Assembly (NCBI GenBank): GCA_037074765.1
Contig: JBAMDO010000572.1
Location: forward strand, 600,501-664,500
Reading direction: 5' to 3'
From: Mansonella perstans
Lineage: Eukaryota; Nematoda; Chromadorea; Rhabditida; Onchocercidae
Length of the DNA: 64,000 nt
Below the pieces are notes generated by a model. That model saw only the letters and a list, made by a program, of their open reading frames with translations, made no database searches and had not been told where the DNA came from. The position numbers and the translations under genes are program-made. This document shows, piece after piece, positions 15,329 to 26,509 of the stretch. Positions within the stretch are counted from its first letter, which is position 1, and each line of letters begins with the position of its first letter.

Positions 15329-15358
15329 ATTGTCTACTGTACAACTACAGTAGACAAT
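15329..15358. repeat. Perfect 13-bp inverted repeat with a 4-base loop
   Basis: ATTGTCTACTGTA, loop CAAC, then TACAGTAGACAAT. Both arms match exactly. The stem is short for a microRNA precursor, and it sits in the shared promoter. Confidence 0.85.
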
Positions 15359-15383
15359 TTCCTGGAAAACAGGACAGTCCAAT

Positions 15384-15433
15384 GGGTCACTTTATGGTCA
15401 CTCACTCCCAGTGGGTCATTTTGTGGTCACTCA
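15384..15433. repeat. Direct repeat with paired GGTCA half-sites, DR5-like
   Basis: GGGTCA, a 5-base spacer and TGGTCA at 15384-15400, repeated at 15413-15429 within a 26-base direct repeat. Paired GGTCA half-sites are the general form recognised by nuclear receptors, a large family in nematodes. That role is inferred. Confidence 0.6.
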
Positions 15434-15654
15434 CTTCCTCTATACGCTGTCCTCTACCAAAAAACTATTACTTACCACGTCATTTACCACTTCCAAACCT
15501 TATCAAACAACAAAAGAATTTCTCAAAAAAAAACAAAAAAAACGAACTTTCAACATTTTTTACTGCTTAGTTTTCGCGGCCCATCAAAGAAATTGTTATA
15601 TTTTGCATTGTCGGCAATTTAGTGATCTCTGATCACTATGAATTAGTATTAGAT

Positions 15655-17904
15655 ATGGCTGATATTTTGCGTCGATTGAATGGGTCAGATTGGAGTTTCT
15701 TAACAAAATTTAGTGCCAGCCATTTACATTTATCGGCGCTGCAACTTTCTTCACCATTTGTGAAAGCACAAAAGAAAATGGATCCTGAAATTGCTAAATT
15801 GAGAGAAGAAAGGAAGAGGTAAATTAGTTTTTAATTTAATTAATTTTCAATTAATTTGTTTTTAATTTAATATTAGATTACTCCGTTTATTTGTTTGATA
15901 TTAGGTTACTCTTTTTATTTGTTTGATATTAAGTTACTCTCTTTATTTGTTTGACTTCAAGTTACTCCCGTTATTTATTTGATTTCAGGTTACTCCCTTT
16001 ATTTGTTATTTTAATAATTGACATGCTTATATGCTTGACATAACCGTTTTGATATGCTTTTTTAATAACTAACTTATACTTGACGTAACTTATGAGAATG
16101 AAGCAAAACTTTTTTGCTTGCAGAAGAAAGCGATCTTTTAATGTGATTATTGACATTAGTAAAATTAAATGAACAAAAATTCGTTGATTTTTTTATTATG
16201 AATTTCGTTTCATTCGTTTTATTTGTACATAAAAATAAAAATCTATGTAGAAAAATCGAAACATAAAAATCCATCTTTATTCTCACGTAACCAACTTCAC
16301 GTAAGATGATCTTTCAATATGATTACTTATGTGAAGAAACATTATACTTGGGCCATATCAGTTTAATTTTATGCGCCGAAGACTTGTGTCTTTGCGTTTC
16401 TATTCATCCATAATTCATCCGTTTCTATTCATTTTTCTATTCATTTATTATTTCTTTTATCTAATACTATAAATAGTAGCATATAATTAATACCTATTAT
16501 CTTATTTTTAGGAGAAAATTGAAGAAAGAAATTAAACTTCTAGAAAGCTTTGGCAAGAAACCGAAACCTGTAGAGGAATTTATTTTCGATAAAAATTATG
16601 AGGCAACTATTAATGAACGAATACGCCCTACAGTCATGGTTAGATTTGTTCTTAATTAAGTTTTAATTTGTTTGTTTGTCAAGGAGTATTCAATGCAAAA
16701 TCTTCGAAGAATAAAATGGGCCAAATGTAGTTGTTCGGAAAATACCCATATATTCTTTCTGGATAATTTCATATCATCAAGTTGTTAAGTATAATACGTT
16801 TCGTTAATCTAAGTGCATCAAATGCGGAAACGATGTTACACGGGGTAACTTAGATACGCTTTACATGAGAAATCATCACTATCAATGTCGTGAAGCGGTT
16901 TTATCTTATTCACCCACTTTTTCGATTTTGGGAGATTCATGTTTTCATATATTTGAAATTTCCTGAACTATATATTACCTTTATTGCTTATTAAGGTGAA
17001 AATAAAATCTACTCTGTATTTGTATCATGTGGAACATTTTTTTTTTTTTTTTGTAGTGTAGCTAATGAATAATTTTGCAGAAGGTTGTGATGGGCTGGTA
17101 ACAGTCCACTTTTTTATTTATCAGAGATAGTCGAAAAATGCAAAAAAATGAAACTAAGTAAAACGTTATACTTTCAACAATGCTCCATTGAAAATGTTTT
17201 ACTTTCAGTTAAATGAAGATGAGAAGATTCTGGAGATGGCTTATAAGCGTTATCTTAATAAGTTAGCAGTTATGGACACACGCTGGATCGCGGAAAGTAT
17301 TCGGAAACAAGAAAATGCTTTGCAAAAGCTTAAGGTTTAATTCACTTCATATTTTATTCTGGACGTACGTGATTATGAGCTCCTAAACACACCGCAAGGG
17401 TATTATTCGAAGGTTCCTGATAATGACCTCGGAACAAGATCAAGAGAATTCTAACAAGACAAGACCCTTCTGTCCGTTTTTCTCAATGACTTCCAAACTC
17501 TATCCTAGAATTTCTTGTCTAAAGTCAGTGTAAAAATTTGCTGTATTTCGGAGACATATGTATACAATTGTATGTTGCGAAAATGGTTGCACTTACATTT
17601 ACAGTTCCCGATCCTGAGATTTTTTGCAAATTTTTAACAATGTTGGCAATTACCTTATAATCATTTTGCTCATTATTCGACAAATAATATTTGATAGCGG
17701 AATTTTGATAAATTGATTGTTTCTGAAATAACAATGTAAAAATTTTAGATGCTCTCACCAGAATTATACAGAGCTGCCCTTGAACCTGATGAATGTTTTT
17801 TGCAAAGCTTCATCTATCATGGTCCAACACTGACGCCTCCACTGGAATCATACGACCCACCTGACGGACATTATATTGATGTCAGCAAAAAATGGTTGTG
17901 TTAA
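15655..17904 (+). CDS. mrpl-40: Large mitoribosomal subunit protein mL40
   Basis: Component of the 39S mitochondrial ribosomal subunit. Four exons join in frame: 15655-15818, 16512-16638, 17209-17334 and 17749-17904, giving 190 residues, close to the roughly 206 of human MRPL40. The N-terminus (MADILRRLNGSDWSFLTKF) is basic and lacks acidic residues apart from two aspartates, compatible with a mitochondrial presequence. The family body follows: a basic coiled segment (REERKRRRKLKKEIKLLE), the KPVEEFIF block, a second helical segment (MDTRWIAESIRKQENALQKL) and the signature end GPTLTPPLESYDPPDGHYID. The first in-frame ATG after an acceptor at 15622 was taken as start. Intron 1 carries a 28-bp tandem repeat. 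It is divergent from TIM16 and followed 0.55 kb later by a kinase on the same strand. Confidence 0.93.
15875..16005. repeat. 28-bp tandem repeat in mL40 intron 1, about 4.6 copies
   Basis: The unit resembles GGTTACTC...TTTATTTGTTTGATATTA. Copies differ by a few bases. Each unit boundary carries an AG after a T-rich stretch and so mimics a weak splice acceptor. Confidence 0.8.
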
Positions 17905-18438
17905 GTTTCTGTAAAGTTCTATTTGTCTTACCGGTAGAGTTAGAAGCATAGATTATTGAATATAAATGACATGCAACATGAAGATTTCACTATAACCCAC
18001 TGTTTCTAACTATGCTTTTCATTTAGACAGTCTGTTAGAAGGAAACACTTTGTTTCTGTGAACTTTGCTTCAAAATTCTTTTCAAAAAAATTTTGCACTC
18101 GCGAATTTACTTTCGTTATCAACACTGCTTATTGTACGTTATGATTAGTTACGAAGTGTATATATTTATATTTGGTCTGGAATTTGGTCTCTGTCTTTTA
18201 TCCATATTAGTAATGTCGCATAAAATGTTCCGTGAAGCAATAAACTAATGGTCTGAATATTAAATATCCAACAGTTTTCTTTCAATAAATTTTTGCGCTT
18301 TGAAAAAACAATTTAAACATTGTTACATATTGTGGTTATTGTTACTACAAGTATGCTGCAATTAAAAATTGATGAAACATCTATTTGACAAATAGCACAC
18401 ATGTAAAGTACACATAGTGTTCCCGAAGTCATTTTTAG
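17905..18438. other. Intergenic gap between mL40 and the kinase
   Basis: Two AATAAA-type signals occur at about 18237 and 18283. I searched all forward frames for an SH2 domain belonging to the downstream kinase (FLVR-like motif) and saw none. The gap ends in an acceptor TTTTTAG at 18438. Confidence 0.5.
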
Positions 18439-20758
18439 ATCTTTTCAAACTGATGGATGGTCGCTCCAAACAAATTAGCGATTTAAATATTATCAATTCA
18501 TCAAAAATTACATTAAGTAAAGATAAAATCGGAGCCGGAAACTTTGCTGACATTTATAAAGGTGTTACCTTATCTTGCAATTGGTTTTGTGGTTGGTGAA
18601 TGTTGCAATTCAGGTGACGAAAAGATTAAAAATAGTAAAAGGATTAGAGTTTTTATATTTGAATCTTTATCCTTTGCGAAATCTGTTATATATATCCTGC
18701 ATTGTATTTGGTTCGGTTTCGCAGAACCTCAAGTTTCAATATAACCAGATATCGTGAATAGCTTTAAAATGATTTATTAGGAACATACCAGAAAGGCAAA
18801 GAGAAAATATTGGTAGCAATGAAAATTGTTCGAGTTGGTGGCGGCAATATGGTTTCTTGTTATTTTCTAAGTTTTTTCTTATTTAGCTCTCAAGTTCAAC
18901 ATCCTTAACAGAGATAAAGAATTGCCTAACTTTAATGAAACCATCCTGAAATTTCGGCGCAGATTATCAGTATCGAGTACTAGACACTACTATGTGTTTA
19001 TAATTCTAGGACTTAATTGATTACCACTTATTGCGTAGATGCATAAAGAAGCATCAGTTGATTCAATCTGGTACATGATAAATTTTTTCTTCTAGACAGC
19101 TCTAAAGCTAAACTATTCATTTGTGATTTTTTATATATTAAAATTAAAGTACTATAAAAAGCTATGCAGGATAGCGAATTACATTGCTTAGCAGAATTGA
19201 CGAATGAAGCGATGATCATGTCGTTGCATCATCATCGATCTGTAATTGAATTCTACGGGATTTCATCTGATAAGGTTTTCGTGTGATTTTTGGAAGCTAT
19301 CGGATAATTGTATGAAAAGTTCATTGAGTTAATTAGAAAAAGTGATGAACATATTAGTCAAGTAGGAACACATTAGTCAACAGTGCTTCTCGAATAAAGC
19401 TTCATTGAAATTCGTTTTGGAATTCGTTATCTGATAATTTTTCACTAAAATTAGTGTTATCATTTTTCATTCCATTTTTTAGATTCCAATGATATTGATG
19501 GAATATTGTGCAGGTGGTTCGTTAGATTTACACCTGCAGAAATTTAAAGAGCGAATTTCAACTGCAGGTACAATTCTTTTACATACAGTGATTGGGAAAA
19601 GTAAATTAAATTGTCAAGAATTATTGTTATTTTTTGATTAATCTCATAACTATGTTCTGTTTGTTATATGATGAAGATAACATTTAAACTTGCTTATTTC
19701 CTTCATTTTTGTTTTTGTTATTTTGGACTCCCAAACTAAGTAAAGGGAAATTTCATATTTTCTTTTTACTTCATAAAAGGTAAAGATGTCGCTTTAAAGA
19801 TCTACAATCAAAACATTTACCGATTGATCGTTTGCAAGCATTTCAGAAAGAGTTACATACATGTTGCAAATCTCAGACGGTATGCGATATTTGGAACGGA
19901 AGCGATGTGTTCATCGAGACTTGGCAACACGGAATGTGTTAATCTCCAATATAGGATGCTTGAAAATTAGTGATTTCGGATTAAGCTATAGTCCTGCTGT
20001 TCAATTACCAAAGCAGTTCACTCATGTACATGTGAGAAGTTAATTATTGCTCAATTTCCACAACTTTGAATCATATAGTTTTACTTGTTTTTTCTACCAG
20101 ATTTTTCTAACAATTTCACGATTCTCCATTTAGGAAGTGTGGATCGAACTGAGAATACCTAATTCTCTACAGTTTTACATATTTTCAAAGCTTTGATGAT
20201 AATTTTGCAGATTCCACTTCGTTGGATGGCTCCAGAAACACTGACTCGTACACCAATTTATTCAACAAAGTCGGATATTTGGTCGTTTGGCATTGTGGTA
20301 TATGAAGTAAGCGAAATTCTAAGGACAAGATTAATGTGTAATCGAAAAGTGCATGTGAGAAATCCGGATAACGTGCTAATTTTTATTCAGATATTTAACT
20401 GTGGCGAAAAACCGTGGCCAGAAAAACCGATAAAATGGATTGCAACGAAAATTCGGAAAGGTATAACACCTGAAATGCCACGACTAATGCCATGTCTTAT
20501 TAGAGAAATAGCTAGTGCTTGCTTCCAACTCGAATCAGATAAAAGGCCTACATTCAGACAGGTTCCCAACATTGACTACTGTTAACAAATAAATAATATA
20601 TTTGTATTCTGGGAAAAAAATATGATACAATTAGCAAAGAAGTAATTTGAAGTGTTAAATTTGAGATTGAAAATTTTGAAATTTTGTCTAAAAATAAATA
20701 CCAGCTCAAAGTAAATTCAAACGATTCGAACGATTTGTCTCAGAATTGTTCCAAATGA
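18439..20758 (+). CDS. Fer/Fps-like tyrosine kinase lacking an SH2 domain
   Basis: A non-receptor tyrosine kinase resembling the Fer-type kinases greatly expanded in nematodes. Exons: 18439-18561 (ATG 18453), 18781-18851, 19170-19274, 19483-19567, 19847-20031, 20211-20306, 20391-20561 and 20705-20758, about 291 residues. Catalytic motifs are intact: glycine loop [11 protein letters not shown], lysine in VAMK, glutamate in [19 protein letters not shown] (tyrosine-kinase form), [13 protein letters not shown] and [12 protein letters not shown]. Usual members of this group are SH2 plus kinase (about 400-450 residues); here an acceptor directly precedes the ATG and no SH2 exon was found upstream. 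The activation loop lacks the Fer-type tyrosine after the DFG region; the only tyrosine is in DFGLSYS. The last exon joins in frame to a short tail ([17 protein letters not shown]), while another frame of that exon is open and helix-like, so the C-terminus is uncertain. Confidence 0.82.
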
Positions 20759-21824
20759 GAATTAATAATTTGAAAGACTTGAGAATAGCAGATTTCCAAT
20801 CAAAATGTGACGGTGAACTAAGCAAGTATTACTTACAGCTGAATGGTTGGATTCTCTTGATACAAGGCATACGCTTCCCACCACTACCTCCTTCCACACT
20901 ATCAATTGCACAGTTGAAAAATGTTAAAGTAAATATTTTCTCATACTTTGTCATTAGATTACTTTTTGTCTTCTTTTAACTAGACTAATTAACTAATTGC
21001 AACAGCTTAATTTGGAATCGTTACTTCCCACTCTGCCTCTTGATCAGCAGCGGAAGAATTTTAGGATTCTTATCATATCGAAAATTAGTAAAATTAATTC
21101 CTTTAAAGTATGAAGGATTTTTGCTGCGAAAATGCATATAATGGTTAAGGAAACATTAATCCCAAAGTTTTAGTAGAAATAAATTTTTGGGATGCTTATG
21201 ATAAAATACTTCAGTTTTAAAAAAGTTGAATTACGGTTAATATAGCGTGATAAAGTTGTAGTAATGCTTTGCTAATAAATTATAGAAAAAGCGCCAATCC
21301 GATTCTCATTTTTAAAATTAATCAGAATCTTTGAGTTTAATGCCTTATAAATTTTCATTCATTATTAAAATTGCTTGACCATTTCTAACATGACGATGAT
21401 TCGACTTAACTCAACGGTCATTAATTATTATTAATTGCAATCCGTTATTAATATTTGCTTAATGATTGTTTCCTACTCATATTTATAGTTGAAAATGTAA
21501 AAGTTTTAATTACAGCCAGTAAAATTTATTGAAGAAGATCCGGAAGCAATTGCGATAGAATTGGATGATATGAAAAGCGACGAGGAGCAACCTGATGATA
21601 ACAGTAGCGTAAGTATACCTATGAGAATTATATGGCTCTACTCTAACTGATTCTTAGTCAGATCTTTCCTGCATGATTAAAGTTATCACTTCGTCAATGT
21701 AATAACTGCCAATCAATTTAAGGAGTCAAAAACGGTGCAGTTGTTCGAAATTCCTAAAGTGAATAAAAATACATTGATGAAGGATCAAAAGAAGTATGCT
21801 ATTCAGAGATTTACTATAATATAG
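20755..21824 (+). CDS. Unrecognised 156-aa protein overlapping the kinase stop
   Basis: Four exons join in one frame: 20755-20928, 21006-21107, 21516-21608 and 21723-21824 (TAG). The ATG overlaps the kinase stop as ATGA, in a different frame. The frame is also open upstream through the whole exon from 20705, so the segment could instead be a C-terminal extension of the kinase if splicing shifts the frame. Features: a helical N-terminus (LKDLRIADFQSKCDGELSKY), a proline patch (FPPLPPSTLS), LESLLPTLPLDQQRK, an acidic middle (DDMKSDEEQPDDNSS) and a basic end. There is no signal peptide or membrane segment. The last intron ends in AAG rather than CAG. I do not recognise the family. Four compatible splice junctions support a real gene; the start is uncertain. 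Confidence 0.55.
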
Positions 21825-23138
21825 TTATTATTTTTGAAGCATTTTTATCGAATCGAAGTCCTGCCTGGAATATCTAATAAATAAAGGAAATTTAAAAAAT
21901 GCCAATTAAAGATTTAATCAAAACTGGACTTTTAGGCATTCCTTAGATTTTCTTTCCCATCAGAATTTAAAGTTGATTTCTAAAAAATAAAAAGAGGTGT
22001 TTGTTTGGGAAGATATAGGGAAATTATCGTTTTTGAAATCTAATTCTTGAAAATTACAGCCCGTCAATACAAAGACAAGAAGGTATTCTTTATCGCTTAT
22101 TTCACATGAATTATTGCAGTGTTGTATCAATTTTTGGAGCAAGTTACATGTTGCCATCATCTATCAGAATCGTTTTTATCAATCTTCCTATAACTTTTAC
22201 TTTACAAAATTTCCCAAATTTTGCTCAAAATAAAAGTGAAAATGAATGAACAACGGCAACACTGCACAGTTAATGATAAACTCAAAGAGACATTTTTTCT
22301 TGTTTCCAGTAGAATCGAAAAAGTTAAAAGTCACGGCATCTAATGATGATAATGATAAACGTCCTAGAAATGCCTGAAAAAGGGAAGAAAGACACGACAA
22401 AGTAATTTGTTCTTACAGCTTATAAAAAAGATGTCGCAATAATTAGAAAACAAAATAGTTATAGTGGACAAAGTTTAAGGAATAAACCTTAATCATTAGA
22501 AAAAAGCGCTTTAAAGAAACTTGAATTTCTAGATCCTACTAAATTAAAGAGAAAGCAAAGTCTTTTCGATAATAAAATTACTTTTTTAAATAAATCACTT
22601 TGAAATAAACTTTCTCAATCTTGGCTTTCGATTTGTTTTATCTTCTTTCAGGGTCTCGACCAAAATCAATAATACACACTTTAATTTCCGAGGATTGTTT
22701 AACTTTTGGGTATATTCTTTTATTTTTACCCAATAAATTTGTTATTATAAACAATGCCTTATGATACACTAATACATTTCTTTACTTGAAACAAGCAATA
22801 TTATAGTGGAAAAATTTATGGGTCAGAACTTCCTAACTTTGTCTTTTCTATGAAATTTAATTTGAACTTTCCATGGACAAAGAAGAGCAAATATTTTGAT
22901 GTCATTATTGTCATCCAAAAAGATAACAACATATTCATGAACAGAAATTCTCCAACCGTTCAAAGCCTAAGATCTGAATTGCAGTAAAGCAGTTAACAAG
23001 GAATTTAAGTGATGTTTGTACAGCTAAAATTATCAGCCTTTTTTAGAATGCTCAGTAAAAAAAATGATTACATTCAAAAGTGATCACTGCACAAGCAATA
23101 CCATGATAATGTCAACTGTTTGTGGTAGACAATTTTTT
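21825..23138. other. Convergent intergenic region
   Basis: AT-rich DNA between the 156-aa gene (+) and MRM2 (-). The short open frames on both strands lack splice partners or conserved features. Nothing else is supportable. Confidence 0.5.
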
Positions 23139-24660
23139 TTAAAACAGTTTTTTTATTGCCAACAGATATATTTCCGCACTATGATCACGACTAGCTTTAG
23201 GTTTCACAGTGTACACTTTCCTAAAATCTTGCTTAAGGCGCTCAATAAATTCTTCTCGCCTTGGTCCATCCCATAATTTGCAGAGAAATGTCCCGTTCCT
23301 CACTAGAGGAATCACTGACTTTTTTACACTAAGTTCCAGTATTGTTGCACAAAGCGATAAAATTCGTTCATGATCAATTCCACCATCACCTACAATAATT
23401 TTGAAAAAAGTGTCTTGATCCATCCCATAATTTCCAGAAAAATATTCCATTTCTCACTAAAAGAATTTTGCATAACAGAACGTAATATGAGACTGTATAG
23501 AAAAAAGAAAATTTTAAAACTACTATATCACTAGTACATTCACGTTACTGCAAATGTTTAATCAATATCTCTTATCACATTGCTCAATCATATCCCTCTT
23601 CAAGTTTTCAGCAGTCAAAAAAAAAATAGATTAAACAAATTAAAAGTGAAATCAACTTGAACCCTTTTACTACAACCACCAAACAATACTCTGCATTTCT
23701 TACTTTCAAAATGTTCAGAGCAAATTTTATTTCATTTGCTCGTTAGTAAAACTTTTAAAGCAAGACTAAATTAATGGGAATAGCATGCAGTAATTAAAGA
23801 TACCGAAATATTTTTGTGCTACTTTCTAGTTGCTGCAATCTCACATTAACAATGAGTATGAATTTTGAAAAACAAAAATAAAAAGATATTTTTTGCTGCA
23901 ATAAGATAGAGATTGAAATGCAGAAAACTTATGAGAATTTATTCCTATATTAATTATAAAAAATTCATTACCGGTAGGATTTGGGGCAATATCACTGATC
24001 ACAACATCAACAGATCTTCCGTTCAAAAGTTGTTTTATATTCTCTTGTGTTTGTTGAGCAGTAATGTCGGAAAGATCCAGAAAATTAACACCCGAAATTG
24101 GCAATATAGGCTGAAAACAATATCAGTGTATTAATTATGTCACGTATGAGTTTTCATCCCAGTGTTTGCAGCAGTGATGTAAAAAAATTAAATACCTGCA
24201 AATCGATGCCCAAAACAAAGGCATCACTATATACATTTGGCTGTACAATATCAGCAACTACCTGACACCATGATCCAGGAGCAGCTCCAACATCAACTAC
24301 TACCATACCTATACAACAGAATGAATCCAAAAAACAATATTGAAATAGGAAAGCCTAAAGAGAAATCAAAGGAGAGAACAATTTTAATTATTCTTTACAT
24401 ACACATTTTGAATTCAGTCGATAATTCACCTTCTGTTTGACTATTATCATAAGAACGTCTAAAACAAAACTTGCCAGGCTCAATAATTTTATACTTCTCA
24501 TTAATTTCCAGCAACTTATAGGCGCTCCGAGCTCGGTATGAATGTTCACGTGCCTTCTTGGAAAATTCATCAGACCACTGCTTTTGTAAATATTTCAAAG
24601 TGACTGACGATTTTTTGCCTTTGGAGAAATAACGTACTGGAAGCCATAACATGGTTAGTC
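23139..24660 (-). CDS. MRM2: Mitochondrial rRNA 2'-O-methyltransferase MRM2 (RlmE/FtsJ family)
   Basis: Methylates a uridine 2'-hydroxyl in the A-loop of the mitochondrial large-subunit rRNA using S-adenosylmethionine. Exons: 24660-24475 (ATG 24652), 24308-24196, 24110-23972 and 23389-23139, giving 226 residues (human about 246). The start follows an acceptor GGCAG eight bases upstream and opens a mitochondrial presequence (MLWLPVRYFSKGKK). Motifs: ARSAYKLLEI with the first catalytic lysine, SAM-binding VVDVGAAPGSW, SDIAPN with the aspartate, LCKLWDG with the second lysine and SAEIYLLA with the glutamate, so the K-D-K-E tetrad is complete. The best model uses a GC donor (GCAAGT) after exon 1; the next GT donor would insert 13 residues before the SAM motif. 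CIAO2B lies about 0.7 kb upstream on the same strand, so an operon is possible. Confidence 0.93.
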
Positions 24661-25372
24661 CTGCCATAAAAACATGAATCGCATGAAAATGAATTTAAAT
24701 TTACAAATACCTATATTGTCTGGGAAATTTATTCTAAATGGTCATCACTGTAAAATATATCTTCCGGTCGCGCATAAGAATATAAGAATAGGCAAGTTCA
24801 AGTTAAAATATCTCAAAATTTCATGCGAAATTCATGTTATCCTTTAGAAACAAGGACTCATTGTTCGCAAAGCACATTTTTAAATGTCAATATGTTGTCA
24901 ACTATCGCTATAGCAGCAGAAATACTATTATTTCTTGAAATATCCGGCAAACATCAACTGCTTCAAAGAATATTTATCTCAAGTAAGAGTGTCTAATAAT
25001 GACAAAAAACAAAAATTTGGCCTTATCTATCCACTTTGAGTAACAAATTCATCGTTTTTCAAAATACCACCTTAAGTAGATGAAGATGCGAAAATGCGTC
25101 ATCATATATGGAATATCAGAGCCTCAAGTCAGCTTTATAAATGTAGACTTTTACCTCCATTTTGAGCACAACTTCAACAAAACTTCGTCTTGTAAGCACA
25201 AATAAAAAGCATTCCAATGTCTTAAAGCAACAAGTTTAAGAAATACAAATCGCATGCAAATTTGAAAATCACATAACTAGCTTAAATTTCTTGAGATTCA
25301 GGACAATTTTGAAAAGAAGTACAAGCTGTACATAAACAAATAACTCTACCACAATATGAGAATAAAATATTT
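24661..25372. other. Intercistronic region between CIAO2B and MRM2
   Basis: About 0.7 kb of AT-rich DNA between two minus-strand genes, ending in the acceptor used for MRM2. No exon is seen. Confidence 0.5.
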
Positions 25373-26509
25373 CTAGAGATCTTTCGGTGTCAAGCACTGA
25401 TTAACAGCCCGAAGTAGATCAGAATTTTCAAGTGCAGCTGCTACTCGTTCTTTGTCTGCTAACTGCTTGTTTACTGCATCTGCAGAGACATGAGTATCGG
25501 GCATTATTCTCACTATTATCTGCAACAATTAAAACGTAAATCTCGCACCATAAGTTGAACTATTCAGAAGATTATCCAGAAATTCATGTTCAAATTTGAA
25601 TGATGTAGGTGAATTCGTAGGTGAATCAAAACAAAAATTAAAAATGAATTAAAACGTAAATAAAGTGTATAATAAATAAATGAAATATATATGTATATAT
25701 CGAAAATTATTTTACTTTCACGCTAGGATGCACAGACCGCTGCAATTTTGTTCGTATCGTTAGACCAATCAGTGTTGCCATTGAGCAGTGTGGTATTGTA
25801 GGAACAAATCCGACCTGATGAAAATGCTGTCAAATATTAAAATAATAAAACTGTGAACTCAATACTTAACTAATTAATGTTGAAAAAATCGCATAGAAAC
25901 TTCTGTGATTACATCGACAATCGTTTCATCATTATTTTGGTCAACCATAATGAGCTCTTCTTGAACGACATTCAATTGTTCAAGTGTAAGAGGATGTTCC
26001 GGATCATTGATATCCCTGGAATAATCTTTACAATAAGCATCTCACAACAAATAACCTTGCTAATATAAAATACAATTAAGTTGACAATCAAAAATCAAAA
26101 ATATCAACTGATAATAATGCAGACTTTAAGTGCGCTCAATACTATCAAACTCGTCTAATTTGCACCATCAGTGCTTCAAACTTTTTCAGTTTGTAATGAT
26201 AGAACTATGAATGTAAAACAGTTTTAGTTTGCTCTTTGAAAATCTCAGATATCAGCTTGCTTGAGATTTTTTGAAAAGAATTTTGACAAAACCTAGCATT
26301 ATGAAGATACAATGACAATAAACTTCATGAAAGATATTAAAAAAAACAAAGTTATAGTGAGAAATATATAACCTTATATAGTCGAAGATTTCCTGAGCAT
26401 CGATTGGATCTATTATGTTTGGATCCAACTCTGAATCAGACACGTTTCTAATACGAGATTTTGTACTGTACACTGTTGGTGTTTCATTTTCTAACTTGTT
26501 GGGTACCAT
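25373..26509 (-). CDS. CIAO2B: CIAO2B/MIP18 family Fe-S cluster targeting factor
   Basis: Subunit of the cytosolic iron-sulfur assembly targeting complex (CIAO1-CIAO2B-MMS19) that delivers 4Fe-4S clusters to nuclear and cytosolic enzymes such as DNA polymerases and helicases. Four exons join in frame: 26509-26373, 26015-25901, 25814-25716 and 25519-25373, giving 165 residues (human 163). Conserved blocks: [31 protein letters not shown], the reactive-cysteine motif [16 protein letters not shown] and the signature [18 protein letters not shown]. It differs from CIAO2A by this last block and by length. The first ATG of the frame, at 26509, was taken as start; no clear acceptor was found just upstream. 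It lies upstream of MRM2 on the same strand. Confidence 0.95.

Larger units (their letters stand above)
15101..15654. promoter_or_regulatory. Head-to-head promoter region of TIM16 and mL40
   Basis: A 0.55-kb interval between two divergent genes for mitochondrial proteins. It holds two copies of a motif containing CAATTCACGTCAT (about 15210 and 15238), a 14-bp palindrome GTTTCACGTGAAAC with a central E-box at 15272-15285, a 13-bp-stem hairpin at 15329-15358 and two copies of a 26-base repeat at 15384-15433. A splice acceptor (GCAATTTAG) ends at 15622, 33 bases before the mL40 ATG. The regulatory role is inferred from position and repeat structure. Confidence 0.6.

Noticed and set aside
17905..18438. 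SH2 domain exon upstream of the tyrosine kinase
   Set aside because: No FLVR-like motif or open frame of adequate length lies between the mL40 stop and the first kinase exon.
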